This document shows positions 1 through 7,065 of a stretch of 36,111 nucleotides of DNA, one piece after another (the first letter of the stretch is position 1; the number at the start of each line of letters is the position of its first letter). Both the position numbers and the translations under genes were made by a program. Origin of the DNA: Gemmatimonadota bacterium (GTDB lineage Bacteria > JAAXHH01); NCBI GenBank assembly GCA_026702745.1, contig JAPPBT010000053.1, positions 1-36,111 of the forward strand, in the 5' to 3' direction. Under the pieces are notes generated by a model. It had not been told where the DNA came from and searched no databases. It saw only the letters and a program-made list of their open reading frames with translations.

Positions 1-31
1 TCCTTGTGAGCAAGATATACGCTATTGCCAG

Positions 32-121
32 TTACACAAAACATGTTACATACTCTCCCTCTGCTGCCTGATTTCGCCTTAATGCCAGCCACAAGTTACT
101 TGTATCCAAGAACTTAGTCAA
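32..121 (-). pseudogene. possible truncated VapC (PIN-domain) toxin start
   Basis: A TTG codon at 121-119 overlaps the TGA stop of the antitoxin gene as TTGA, the translational coupling often seen in VapBC pairs. It opens a 29-codon frame whose first residues read MTKFLDTSNLWLALRR. This resembles the first strand and helix of a PIN domain, where the aspartate in an LDTS/LDTN motif is a metal ligand. The frame then meets a TAA at 34-32, far short of the roughly 130 residues of a VapC. Either the toxin is broken by an early frameshift or stop, or the resemblance is chance. Only 31 more bases are visible, so the rest of a toxin cannot be checked. Confidence 0.3.
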
Positions 122-318
122 CGTCGCATCCGCTCACGCTTGTAGTCATACGCTTCATCCCAGTCGAGTTTGCCAAACAGGTCGAGCAGTCGTTCCCGCT
201 CCCGCCGCGCGATGAACTCCTGCAAGGCTTTGTTGACGGTTTCCTTCCTGGTTTTCTCGCCACCGACCTGGAGCGCCTTTTTCAGTAGCTCGGGATCGAT
301 TGAAACGTACGTTGCCAT
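118..318 (-). CDS. vapB: VapB-family ribbon-helix-helix antitoxin
   Basis: Small 66-residue protein matching the VapB antitoxin family. Such proteins bind their own promoter as ribbon-helix-helix dimers and neutralise a PIN-domain ribonuclease. The N-terminal strand (VSIDPELLKKAL) is followed by the typical segment TRKETVNKALQEFIARR and a charged tail with LDWDEAYDYKRERM, the part that usually wraps around the toxin. I chose the ATG at 318 because the family begins directly before the strand and a GGAGG lies about 13 bases upstream. An earlier ATG at 354 has no ribosome site. The partner toxin should follow at lower coordinates, where only a short PIN-like fragment is visible. Family call is firm; activity of the module is unknown. 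Confidence 0.8.
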   Translation of the reverse strand: MATYVSIDPELLKKALQVGGEKTRKETVNKALQEFIARRERERLLDLFGKLDWDEAYDYKRERMRR

Positions 319-414
319 TTTGTTGTGTTGTCCTCCACACATGAAACCAAACATGCCTTACGTAATGGTCAGCCCGTACCTGAAATTCCCAATCCAGATT
401 GTTACTCGATAGCC

Positions 415-1500
415 TCACATGATAGCCCGCACCTCATCGGACCAGTCCCGCCAGATATCCATGTTGGTTTCGTCCGTCATGAGCGAGTCCGGCAGGGATT
501 CCGGCGTTTTGAGGAAGCCGTAGATGGTCGCCTGGCGGATGATGTCTGAAGACGTATTCTGTCCGGCGATGTGCAGGATCTTGGTGTGCCACAGGACTGC
601 CGTGCCGGCTGGACCGTGGCAATCGACGGGTCGGGTATCCCGCTTGATGCGCTGGATGACGGGATCGTTGTAGCCGGGTTTGCGTCCCGCCAGGTGTTCG
701 TCCATATGCTTTGCGCCTTCGAGAAAGGCCTGCCACTGTTCGCGCCAGATCCGGCTGTGGCTTCCCGGCCAAACCGTGAAGCCGCCGGAATCGGGCGGCA
801 GGTCGTCGAGATAGGCGGTCACCTGAAACCGGACGCGGCCGTAGCAGGCGCCGTCCGTGTGGGCGCCGCGGTAATCCGGACCGGGAGACGGGCTGCCCGG
901 CAGGGTGCAGTACAGTCCGCGGGTCCCCTGTCCGGTGGACCACACCGGCCCCGTCCTGGGCAGGCGCAGCGCTTCTTCCGTAGTGAATGATCCCTTCTCG
1001 GGCCATTTCCCGGTCTCTTCGACCCCGTGGGTGGCCAGCCCGCCCACCACGTCGTCGGACATGAAGCACGGCCCGGTCGTCATGCCGGACTCATCCGCTC
1101 CGGCGGGCCAGACTACTGTGCCCTTTCCCAGCAATTGCTCGGCGACCTGCCAAAGGGCCCGGGGGGCCAGGTCGAGCATGAAGGGCTCGGTACCGTTACG
1201 GATATAGAAGCGGTGACCTTCGGTGAAGAAATAGGGGTCGCCGCCGATCTCGGGCCGCTTCGCTTTAAGTTGGCCACTTACTTCGTCGTTGAAATGCGCC
1301 CAGGTGGAGGGATCGTCGCGCTTCATGGCGGGATGGTGCGTTGTCACCGCATCCCACAGTGCTTCCCTGGCCTGCCGGCATAATTCGGGGTCGAGCACGG
1401 CGGGCAGCACGAGGAAACCGTCGCGCTTGAAGCGGGCGATCTGGTCGGTGGTGAGGAGCGGAACCTGCTTCACGCCCGGATTGGCTGGTGTTGGTCGCAT
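415..1500 (-). CDS. phytanoyl-CoA dioxygenase (PhyH) family protein
   Basis: A 361-residue Fe(II)/2-oxoglutarate-dependent oxygenase of the PhyH family. The iron-binding triad is visible as H214 and D216 (motif GAHTDGA) and H310 (KILHIAGQN). R322, the usual 2-oxoglutarate carboxylate ligand, follows. Between them lies the conserved DSGGFTVWPGSH turn, and the N-terminal part has the typical FKRDGFLVLPAVLDPE signature. PhyH proteins hydroxylate many substrates, so the substrate cannot be read from sequence. The start at 1500 has GGAGGT about 10 bases upstream; an in-frame ATG at 1518 (AGGAGG, 13-base spacing) is the alternative. The gene follows the lipoprotein gene by under 30 bases and is the last large gene of the minus-strand run. 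Confidence 0.85.
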   Translation of the reverse strand: MRPTPANPGVKQVPLLTTDQIARFKRDGFLVLPAVLDPELCRQAREALWDAVTTHHPAMKRDDPSTWAHFNDEVSGQLKAKRPEIGGDPYFFTEGHRFYIRNGTEPFMLDLAPRALWQVAEQLLGKGTVVWPAGADESGMTTGPCFMSDDVVGGLATHGVEETGKWPEKGSFTTEEALRLPRTGPVWSTGQGTRGLYCTLPGSPSPGPDYRGAHTDGACYGRVRFQVTAYLDDLPPDSGGFTVWPGSHSRIWREQWQAFLEGAKHMDEHLAGRKPGYNDPVIQRIKRDTRPVDCHGPAGTAVLWHTKILHIAGQNTSSDIIRQATIYGFLKTPESLPDSLMTDETNMDIWRDWSDEVRAIM

Positions 1501-1527
1501 AAGGTTTTTTACCTCCATCTACTTCCG

Positions 1528-2316
1528 TCATCCTCCTGAACCATGCTCTCCTCCACTTTCATCGCCTTCTCCGGCGCTACCGTGTTCACCGCCTCCTTCA
1601 CCGTCTTCACGGTCTTCACCGCCTCCGTTATGTTCACCATCGCTTTCGCCACTGCTTCCATGCTCACCACCGGCCTCGCCGCCGTCGCCACCCGATCCAT
1701 GTTCATCACCGCCTTCGCCACTGCTTCCATGCTCGCCTTCCCCTACCTCGGCGTGAGGCGTCCATCCGGTGAACGATTCTTCCGTCGCGGCCAGTGAGAC
1801 CTCAGCGGTTTCGCCTGGTGCGAGATCGACCGGCATCGTGGGACCAAGTTCCGTACCGTTCGAAAGGTGGACTTCGACTCTGACCCCAGACAGCACGCTT
1901 TCCGTGGTATTCTGCACCGTTCCCACAAACGAATTGCTTCTGGCGTCGTAACGCAGGATGAGCCGGGCGCCTTTACGGATGACATCATAGGTCTCGTCCA
2001 GGGCTAAGGAAAGCCCCGATTCTTCCCCGTCGTTCGACTCGATCTCCAAGTTTTCGGCCCCGCCGTGCTCTGTACCCGATTCTTCGGACCCGCTGTGGTC
2101 CTCGCCGTCGCCCCGGTCGCTTGCGCACCCACTCAGTGCCCCCAGACCTATCATCGCGGCGAACCCTATCGCCGAGGTCCAGGCGATCAGCGTGCCAGTG
2201 AATGAACGAACAGTGGGTGCCAGACGCTCAAATACCCCCGTTCGCTCCGAACGCTCCATGTTCGCCATACTCGAAGCGCTTGCCATTCTCGACATGCGTG
2301 GTTTATCCATTGTCAT
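1528..2316 (-). CDS. lipoprotein with FxLYD-like domain and His/Gly/Glu-rich tail
   Basis: A 262-residue predicted lipoprotein. An unusually long charged N-region is followed by a hydrophobic stretch (about residues 42-61) and the lipobox LSGC with C64 as the lipidated cysteine. After an acidic linker, residues 108-190 form a beta-rich domain (NSFVGTVQNTTESVLSGVRV, then DLAPGETAEVSL) that resembles FxLYD/DUF3426-type domains. Residues 192-262 are imperfect repeats of EHGSSGEG-like units. The start at 2316 has GAGGAG seven bases upstream and overlaps the creatininase gene by 14 bases, so the two are coupled. Function is unknown; the acidic, histidine-rich tail could bind metal ions, which is inference. 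Confidence 0.65.
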   Translation of the reverse strand: MTMDKPRMSRMASASSMANMERSERTGVFERLAPTVRSFTGTLIAWTSAIGFAAMIGLGALSGCASDRGDGEDHSGSEESGTEHGGAENLEIESNDGEESGLSLALDETYDVIRKGARLILRYDARSNSFVGTVQNTTESVLSGVRVEVHLSNGTELGPTMPVDLAPGETAEVSLAATEESFTGWTPHAEVGEGEHGSSGEGGDEHGSGGDGGEAGGEHGSSGESDGEHNGGGEDREDGEGGGEHGSAGEGDESGGEHGSGG

Positions 2317-3073
2317 TCGTCCTCTCCTCGATCACATGATCCCGCAGCATCGACGTGGCGCCGTCCGGCCGGAACGTACGGGGCTCCAGGTCGATCTCCT
2401 CCCCCGCGATCATCTTCCGGAGCAATTCGGCCACGCCGTCCACCGCCACGGGCGCCAGGGCCTCGCCCTTCTCCTTCGTCCCGTATTTGGCGGAACTCTC
2501 CATTTCCATGTCGGCTTCGTGCACCCGGTGGGGGAACAGGGCCATGGCCATGGAGGTCTCGTATTCGTCTGCATGGCCCGGCAGCCGGTTGTCGTCCATG
2601 TACTGGTAGACGACGTCGGCCGGATAGGTGTCCCAGTAGGAATTGAAACGCACGTTGACACCGAGCCGTTCCCGGAACGCGTCGATCCGGTTCATCATGG
2701 GGACTACATTGCCGCCGTGTCCGTTCAGGATGAGGATATTGGTCACGCCGCCCCGCTTGATGGCGTCGCACACGTCGTAGACGTACTCGGTGAAGATCTC
2801 CGCGCGCACGGTCAATGTGCCCCTGTGCTCCATCCAGTGCTCCGACACCCCGATGGCGATGGGCGACGCGACCACGACGTGTGGATAGAGCTTCAGCGCC
2901 GCGTTTTCCGCCATGTAGGCGACGCTGGCCGTGTCGTGGATCATTTCTAGGTGTTCCAGGTGCTGCTCCGTCGCGGCCGTGGGCACGATGGCCGCCTGGA
3001 TAGTGCCGCCTTCGATCCCTTCCCTGAACTCCTTACGTGTCAGGTCTCCGATAAAAACACGCTTTCTCGACAT
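2303..3073 (-). CDS. creatininase-family amidohydrolase
   Basis: A 256-residue member of the creatininase/MftE family, metal-dependent enzymes that open cyclic amides or cleave peptide bonds. Family motifs are in order: PTAATEQHLEHL with candidate ligands E36 and H38, D47, the strongly conserved NGHGGN (residues 117-122), and HADEYETS (167-174). The last motif supplies the usual glutamate ligand and replaces the common HAGE with HADE. Length is normal. AGGAG sits seven bases before the ATG. The gene ends inside the start of the downstream lipoprotein gene. Whether the substrate is creatinine, a formamide or a modified peptide cannot be decided; the neighbouring PLP enzymes suggest a small amino compound. 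Confidence 0.9.
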   Translation of the reverse strand: MSRKRVFIGDLTRKEFREGIEGGTIQAAIVPTAATEQHLEHLEMIHDTASVAYMAENAALKLYPHVVVASPIAIGVSEHWMEHRGTLTVRAEIFTEYVYDVCDAIKRGGVTNILILNGHGGNVVPMMNRIDAFRERLGVNVRFNSYWDTYPADVVYQYMDDNRLPGHADEYETSMAMALFPHRVHEADMEMESSAKYGTKEKGEALAPVAVDGVAELLRKMIAGEEIDLEPRTFRPDGATSMLRDHVIEERTNDNG

Positions 3074-3131
3074 GATGCAACTCCTGTGCTATGAGCTGGG
3101 TGCGGTGTGCGAATGACCGGATAACGGGATT

Positions 3132-4190
3132 TTAACGCTCCAGCGCCTGCTCGAGGTCCCGGATGATATCTTCGGCGTCTTCGAGTCCCACGGACATCCT
3201 GACGCGTTGGCCCTCGCGGTCTCCGGTGACGAGCGAACCCACGTCGCCCAGGCTCACCCAGGGCCGGCACAGGCGCACGCGGTCGAGGAATCGATCGATG
3301 GTTCCCTCGGCAATCTCGAAGCTTACCATCCCTCCGTAGCCTGTCCACTGCGCCCGCGCAACCTCGTGTCCGGGCGTGGAGGGAAGTCCGGGATACCAGG
3401 TCCGTCGTACTCGGGGGTGCGACTCCAGGAAGGCCGCCACGGCCCCGGCGTTCTCGACGTGCCGGTCCATGCGGATGGACAGCGTCTTGATCCCCCTGAG
3501 CAGGAGGAAGGCGTTTAGCGGGCTGAGTATGCCTCCGTAGGTGTTCCGCGTGCGTTTAACCTCTTCGCCGAGTTCGGGGTCACGGGTCGTTATGATCCCG
3601 GCCAGCGCGTCGCCGTGACCGCAGAGGTACTTGGTGGCACTGTGCAGCACTACGTCGGCTCCGAGATCCATCGGCCGGAACAGATGGGGGGACAGGAACG
3701 TGTTGTCGATTACGACCTTCGCGCCGGCCGCGTGGGCCTTGCGGATAACCGTGGGCGTGTCGATGATGTCCAGGGTGGGATTGGCCAGCGGTTCGAAGTA
3801 GACGACGTCCGTGGGTTTCTCGAGGGCCGTATCGAGCTGTTTCGGATCGCGCATGTCGATGATCTCGACATCGAACCCGAGCCTGGGGAGTTCCTCGGAC
3901 ATGAAGTGCCGGGTCCAGACATAGGTCGTCTGGTGGCTGACGATCCTGGAGCCCGCGCTGATGAGGGTCATCACGGCCTGGGTAACCGACGCCATGCCGC
4001 AGGCCGTGGCGATGCTGCGTCCCCCACCTTCCAAGGCGCACATCTTTTCCTCGAATGCCGAGAATGTGGGATTGCTTCCCCGGAGGTAGGCGCCGTCCAC
4101 CGTGGTTGACTGGTAGATTGGCGTCGCCGACGTGTGCTCCGCCTCGCCCGCGTGGATGGACCGCGTGATGAATCCGTGCTCTTCGTTCAT
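3132..4190 (-). CDS. Cys/Met metabolism PLP-dependent enzyme (cystathionine gamma-synthase/lyase family)
   Basis: A 352-residue fold-type-I PLP enzyme of the cystathionine gamma-synthase, gamma-lyase and methionine gamma-lyase family. The cofactor lysine is K187 in HSATKYLCGHGD, with D162 (VIDNTF) pairing with the pyridine nitrogen. YLRGSNPT (Y35, R37) is the segment that contacts PLP of the adjacent subunit. The protein is shorter than the usual 380-400 residues, mainly at the N-terminus. The ATG at 4190 has AAGGAAAG about five bases upstream; longer readings of the frame run into the preceding gene. It sits 58 bases upstream of the creatininase gene in the same direction. Which reaction (synthase, lyase or desulfhydrase) it carries out is not decidable by eye. 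Confidence 0.88.
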   Translation of the reverse strand: MNEEHGFITRSIHAGEAEHTSATPIYQSTTVDGAYLRGSNPTFSAFEEKMCALEGGGRSIATACGMASVTQAVMTLISAGSRIVSHQTTYVWTRHFMSEELPRLGFDVEIIDMRDPKQLDTALEKPTDVVYFEPLANPTLDIIDTPTVIRKAHAAGAKVVIDNTFLSPHLFRPMDLGADVVLHSATKYLCGHGDALAGIITTRDPELGEEVKRTRNTYGGILSPLNAFLLLRGIKTLSIRMDRHVENAGAVAAFLESHPRVRRTWYPGLPSTPGHEVARAQWTGYGGMVSFEIAEGTIDRFLDRVRLCRPWVSLGDVGSLVTGDREGQRVRMSVGLEDAEDIIRDLEQALER

Positions 4191-4202
4191 AGTTCTTTCC
4201 TT

Positions 4203-4301
4203 TACAGTCGCCGCTCGATGGACCCGTCCCGGCCGGTCCTCACCCTCGCGGCCTGCTGACCGGCCCGGCTGCGTTGGCCGCCTACAGTCGCCGCTCGATG
4301 G
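4203..4301. repeat. 19-bp direct copy of the class V aminotransferase gene end
   Basis: The 19-base string TACAGTCGCCGCTCGATGG occurs at 4283-4301, where it encodes the last residues of the class V aminotransferase (ERRL and stop) on the minus strand. It occurs again at 4203-4221, 80 bases beyond the stop codon. The copy is exact over 19 bases. Confidence 0.85.
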
Positions 4302-5469
4302 CCCGGACCATGCGGTCGATTTCCTCCCGGCTGTTATAGAAGTGGGTGGAAATCCGGAACACGGGCACGTCGTTGATGTGAAAGGCCACGGTCTCGATCT
4401 TCTCGTCGTCCCACATTTCCTGTCGGATCTTTTGAAGATCTGCACCCTCGATGGTAAAAGTGGTGATGAACCCGGACATCTCGGGGTCCCGTGGCGTCAG
4501 GAAGCGTACACCCCGGATGCGGCCGAGGCGTTCCCGCATGTAGTCGACCAGGCCGCGGCAGTAGGTCCGGATATGATCCCAGCCGATCTCCTGCTGGAAG
4601 TCGAGGGCCGTGTCCAATCCGATGAAGGGCGTTTGGTCCCGGGTGCCCATCATGTCGAACCGGCTGGCATTGGGGTTTGGGTGGGCGCTGGATCCCAGGA
4701 TGAGCGGCTCGACCCGGTCGTGGGCGTCGTCCGATACGAAGAGCATGCCCGTGCCCTTGGGGGAAAGCGTCCACTTGTGGAGGCTGGACGCGTAGAAATG
4801 GGGATTCCATGCGTCCAGGTGCAGCGGCACCATGCTCACGGCATGCGCGCCGTCCACGACCACCCAGACGCCGCGGTCCCGTCCGATTTCGGTCAGTTCC
4901 TTCACAGGAGTGACCAACCCCGTAGACCAGTACACGTGGCCGAAGACCATGGCCGCCGTTTTTTCGTTCAGTCCGCTTTCAAACACATCAATAATCTGCT
5001 GCTGATCGGTGATCTCCATGGGGAGATGCACCCTTCGGACAGTCATGCCGTGCCGCTCGGCCACGTAGTCGAAACAGGCGTTGACCGCACCATACTCCTG
5101 GTCCGTCATCAGGATTTCGCCGCCCACCTTCCAGGTCACGCCCTGTGCGAAGACGCTGAGCGCCATGGTGGTGTTCTGGACCAGCGCGATACGCTCCGGC
5201 CGCGTGCCGACGAACCTCGCCAGCTTTTCTCGTGATTCTTCGACGATAGGCCAGTACTTCTGCTGGTGCTTCAACGGGTCGCTGTCGAAGGCCCGGATGG
5301 CCTCGGTCACGCGGTCCACCACCGGCTTGGGCGACGGACCGACCGAGCCGCCCTGGAGAAAGGCGATATCGGGTTCCAGGTAAAACTGGTCGCGGCGGAT
5401 CCCCTTCCAGAATGCTTCGTCCGGAGGGGGCAGCGTGTCGGTCTGGACCGGGCCAGTTTCTTTGCTCAT
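4282..5469 (-). CDS. class V aminotransferase (cysteine desulfurase / isopenicillin-N epimerase-like)
   Basis: A 395-residue PLP enzyme of aminotransferase class V. The cofactor lysine is K232 in SSLHKWTLSPKGTG. VVVDGAHA (D206, H209) holds the PLP ring, and GHVYWSTGLVTPVKEL matches the segment found in isopenicillin-N epimerase-like and kynureninase-like members. NTTMALSVF corresponds to the phosphate-binding loop. There is no obvious catalytic-cysteine loop of a NifS-type desulfurase, so an epimerase, lyase or transaminase role is more likely. GGAG lies seven bases before the ATG. The gene follows the DegT gene by 80 bases and precedes the Cys/Met PLP gene by about 90 bases; both gaps hold degenerate copies of gene ends. 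Confidence 0.88.
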   Translation of the reverse strand: MSKETGPVQTDTLPPPDEAFWKGIRRDQFYLEPDIAFLQGGSVGPSPKPVVDRVTEAIRAFDSDPLKHQQKYWPIVEESREKLARFVGTRPERIALVQNTTMALSVFAQGVTWKVGGEILMTDQEYGAVNACFDYVAERHGMTVRRVHLPMEITDQQQIIDVFESGLNEKTAAMVFGHVYWSTGLVTPVKELTEIGRDRGVWVVVDGAHAVSMVPLHLDAWNPHFYASSLHKWTLSPKGTGMLFVSDDAHDRVEPLILGSSAHPNPNASRFDMMGTRDQTPFIGLDTALDFQQEIGWDHIRTYCRGLVDYMRERLGRIRGVRFLTPRDPEMSGFITTFTIEGADLQKIRQEMWDDEKIETVAFHINDVPVFRISTHFYNSREEIDRMVRAIERRL

Positions 5470-5508
5470 TCGGGTTCTCCCGTGGCTGTTACTGGTGCAA
5501 GGGCAACG

Positions 5509-5589
5509 TACAGGACGGCCGCGCGACTTTGCGGAACGCCCGGATCGTCTTACAGGACAGCCCGCGCGACCTTTCGGAACGCCCGGATC
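5509..5589. repeat. 42-bp imperfect tandem duplication of the DegT gene end
   Basis: Positions 5551-5589 hold the last codons of the DegT gene (FRKVARAVL and stop, minus strand). A near copy lies at 5509-5546, offset by 42 bases, just beyond the stop. Both share TACAGGAC at one side and GGAACGCCCGGATC at the other, with a few changes and a one-base length difference between. Confidence 0.85.
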
Positions 5590-6815
5590 ACGTCGTCCAC
5601 GTCTTCATCGGTCAACTGGGCGGGCAGCGGCAAGATGCGTGCCCGGTCGAGCAGATCGTCGCTGCGCGGCAGCATGCCGGCACGGTATTCCATCGGGCTT
5701 TCGGCGTTGAACGGGCAGGTCCAGGGGCATCCTGCGGTCGTCACCGGTGCCTTATTCAGAAGGTTGGACATGTACCGGTACTGGTGAATGCCCCCGTGGG
5801 GCTCGCCGGCCGGGATGCCTTCCGCCCGTATTGCCGCGGTGAAACGGGCCGCCGCTTCCGCCGAGTCGTGGATCCAGGAGAAATAGGCGCCGCTGTCGCC
5901 TTCGGGATCCGCGATTCGTCGAAGCCGGATGCCCGGCGTCTTGCCGAGGGTCTCCCGCAGCCTGACCTGGTGGCGTTGCATGCCCTGCAGGATGGAAGGC
6001 AGTTTCTCCAGCTGCACGAGGCCCACCGCGCCGCGGAGTTCGTCCATGCGGACCCCCATGCCGAAGGTCTCGAACGCCGAGTCCTCTCCTGACGAGACGC
6101 CTTCGAGATCCCGTTCGAATCCCGTGTCGTGGAAGCAAACCGCCCGGCGGAAGACCTCGTCGTCGTCCGTCGTGACCATCCCGCCTTCGCCGGTGGTGAA
6201 GTTCTTGTTGTACTGCAGGCTGGTCGCACCCGCCGTGCCCATGGATCCCACGGGCCGGCCATCAATGCGCGCGCCCGCTGCCTGGGAGCAGTCCTCGAGC
6301 ACGGGGATCCCATGCCGGTCCGCCACCTCCAGGATGGCGGGCATGTCGGCAACTGTTCCTGCCATGTGTACGGCGATGATAACCCGCGTGCGGGGCGTGA
6401 TGTGGCGTTCGATGTCGCCGGGGTCGAGGTTCAGCGTCTCGTCGATGTCGGCGAGGACCGGTACGGCGCGCAGATGCACGACCGCGTTGACGTCGGCGAT
6501 CCACATGAAGGCCGGCATGATGACTTCCGTGCCCGGACCCGCGTCGAGAGCGGCCAGGGCCACGGAAAGCGCCGTGCTCCCGCTGTGGGTGGCGAGGGCG
6601 AAACGCGTGCCCACGTACCGGGCGTAGGCCGCTTCGAACCGGTCGACCTTGCCGAGGGGCTCGATGCCGTAGTATCGGAAGGGTGAGCGGGCTTCGATGA
6701 CTTCAATGGCGGCCCGTTTTTCTTCTTCCCCGTAAACCGCGCCACCGGGGATCAGCGGTGGCCAGTTTTCCGTGCGGACCGGAGTTCCGCCGTCGATTGC
6801 CAGGGATTCCGCCAT
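5550..6815 (-). CDS. DegT/DnrJ/EryC1/StrS-family aminotransferase
   Basis: A 421-residue PLP enzyme of the sugar-aminotransferase family. The cofactor lysine is K204 in SLQYNKNFTTGEGGM, the family signature. D175 (VLEDCSQAAGA) contacts the pyridine nitrogen, and HSGSTALSVAL forms the phosphate-binding region. The N-terminus LAIDGGTPVR is typical of the subgroup related to AHBA synthase and scyllo-inosose or glutamine:sugar transaminases. Length is normal to slightly long. AGGA lies five bases before the ATG. A candidate promoter about 65 bases upstream suggests it heads the minus-strand operon. No other nucleotide-sugar genes are nearby, so a cyclitol, keto-sugar or unrelated substrate is possible. 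Confidence 0.9.
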   Translation of the reverse strand: MAESLAIDGGTPVRTENWPPLIPGGAVYGEEEKRAAIEVIEARSPFRYYGIEPLGKVDRFEAAYARYVGTRFALATHSGSTALSVALAALDAGPGTEVIMPAFMWIADVNAVVHLRAVPVLADIDETLNLDPGDIERHITPRTRVIIAVHMAGTVADMPAILEVADRHGIPVLEDCSQAAGARIDGRPVGSMGTAGATSLQYNKNFTTGEGGMVTTDDDEVFRRAVCFHDTGFERDLEGVSSGEDSAFETFGMGVRMDELRGAVGLVQLEKLPSILQGMQRHQVRLRETLGKTPGIRLRRIADPEGDSGAYFSWIHDSAEAAARFTAAIRAEGIPAGEPHGGIHQYRYMSNLLNKAPVTTAGCPWTCPFNAESPMEYRAGMLPRSDDLLDRARILPLPAQLTDEDVDDVIRAFRKVARAVL

Positions 6816-6881
6816 GGTCGTCCTGATTCAACGATCGAGCTTACATCGTAAGTATGCGGAATGGTTGGAATGAGATGCAGG

Positions 6882-6910
6882 ACTATAACAAGGCATGCCG
6901 CCCGGTTCAA
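6882..6910 (-). promoter_or_regulatory. candidate sigma70 promoter for the DegT-led operon
   Basis: Read on the minus strand: TTGAAC at 6910-6905, a 17-base spacer, then TATAGT at 6887-6882 preceded by TG (extended -10). Expected transcription start is near 6875, leaving a leader of about 60 bases before the ATG at 6815. Confidence 0.5.
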
Positions 6911-6977
6911 GTACAATTTACCGTCGTTCGAGGCAGACTGCGAGGGCGGGTAGCAGTCGATTTGGACCGCCCGCCCG

Positions 6978-7065
6978 CCAGTCTTGCTCCTCGACCGGCC
7001 CCGTAACGTCCAGCCGGCCAGCTCGTCAACCAGTCCTGCTCGACAATCGGCCTGCCACGTCCAGC
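6978..7065. repeat. degenerate copy of the ADP-ribosylglycohydrolase gene end
   Basis: The end of the phosphatase/ADP-ribosylglycohydrolase gene at 7030-7065 begins CCAGTCCTGCTC and ends ACGTCCAGC. A similar 37-base stretch at 6978-7014 begins CCAGTCTTGCTC and also ends ACGTCCAGC, with a diverged middle. It lies 52 bases further, beyond the stop codon. The match is weaker than in the two neighbouring gene-end repeats. Confidence 0.6.

Noticed and set aside
1289-1756. A Ser/Pro-rich plus-strand frame
   Set aside because: Its composition is the complement of the Gly/His/Glu-rich lipoprotein repeats and the PhyH start; no independent coding evidence.
4132-5235. Long plus-strand frame opposite the class V aminotransferase gene
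   Set aside because: Antisense shadow without recognizable domains; the minus-strand frame has the full PLP-enzyme signature.
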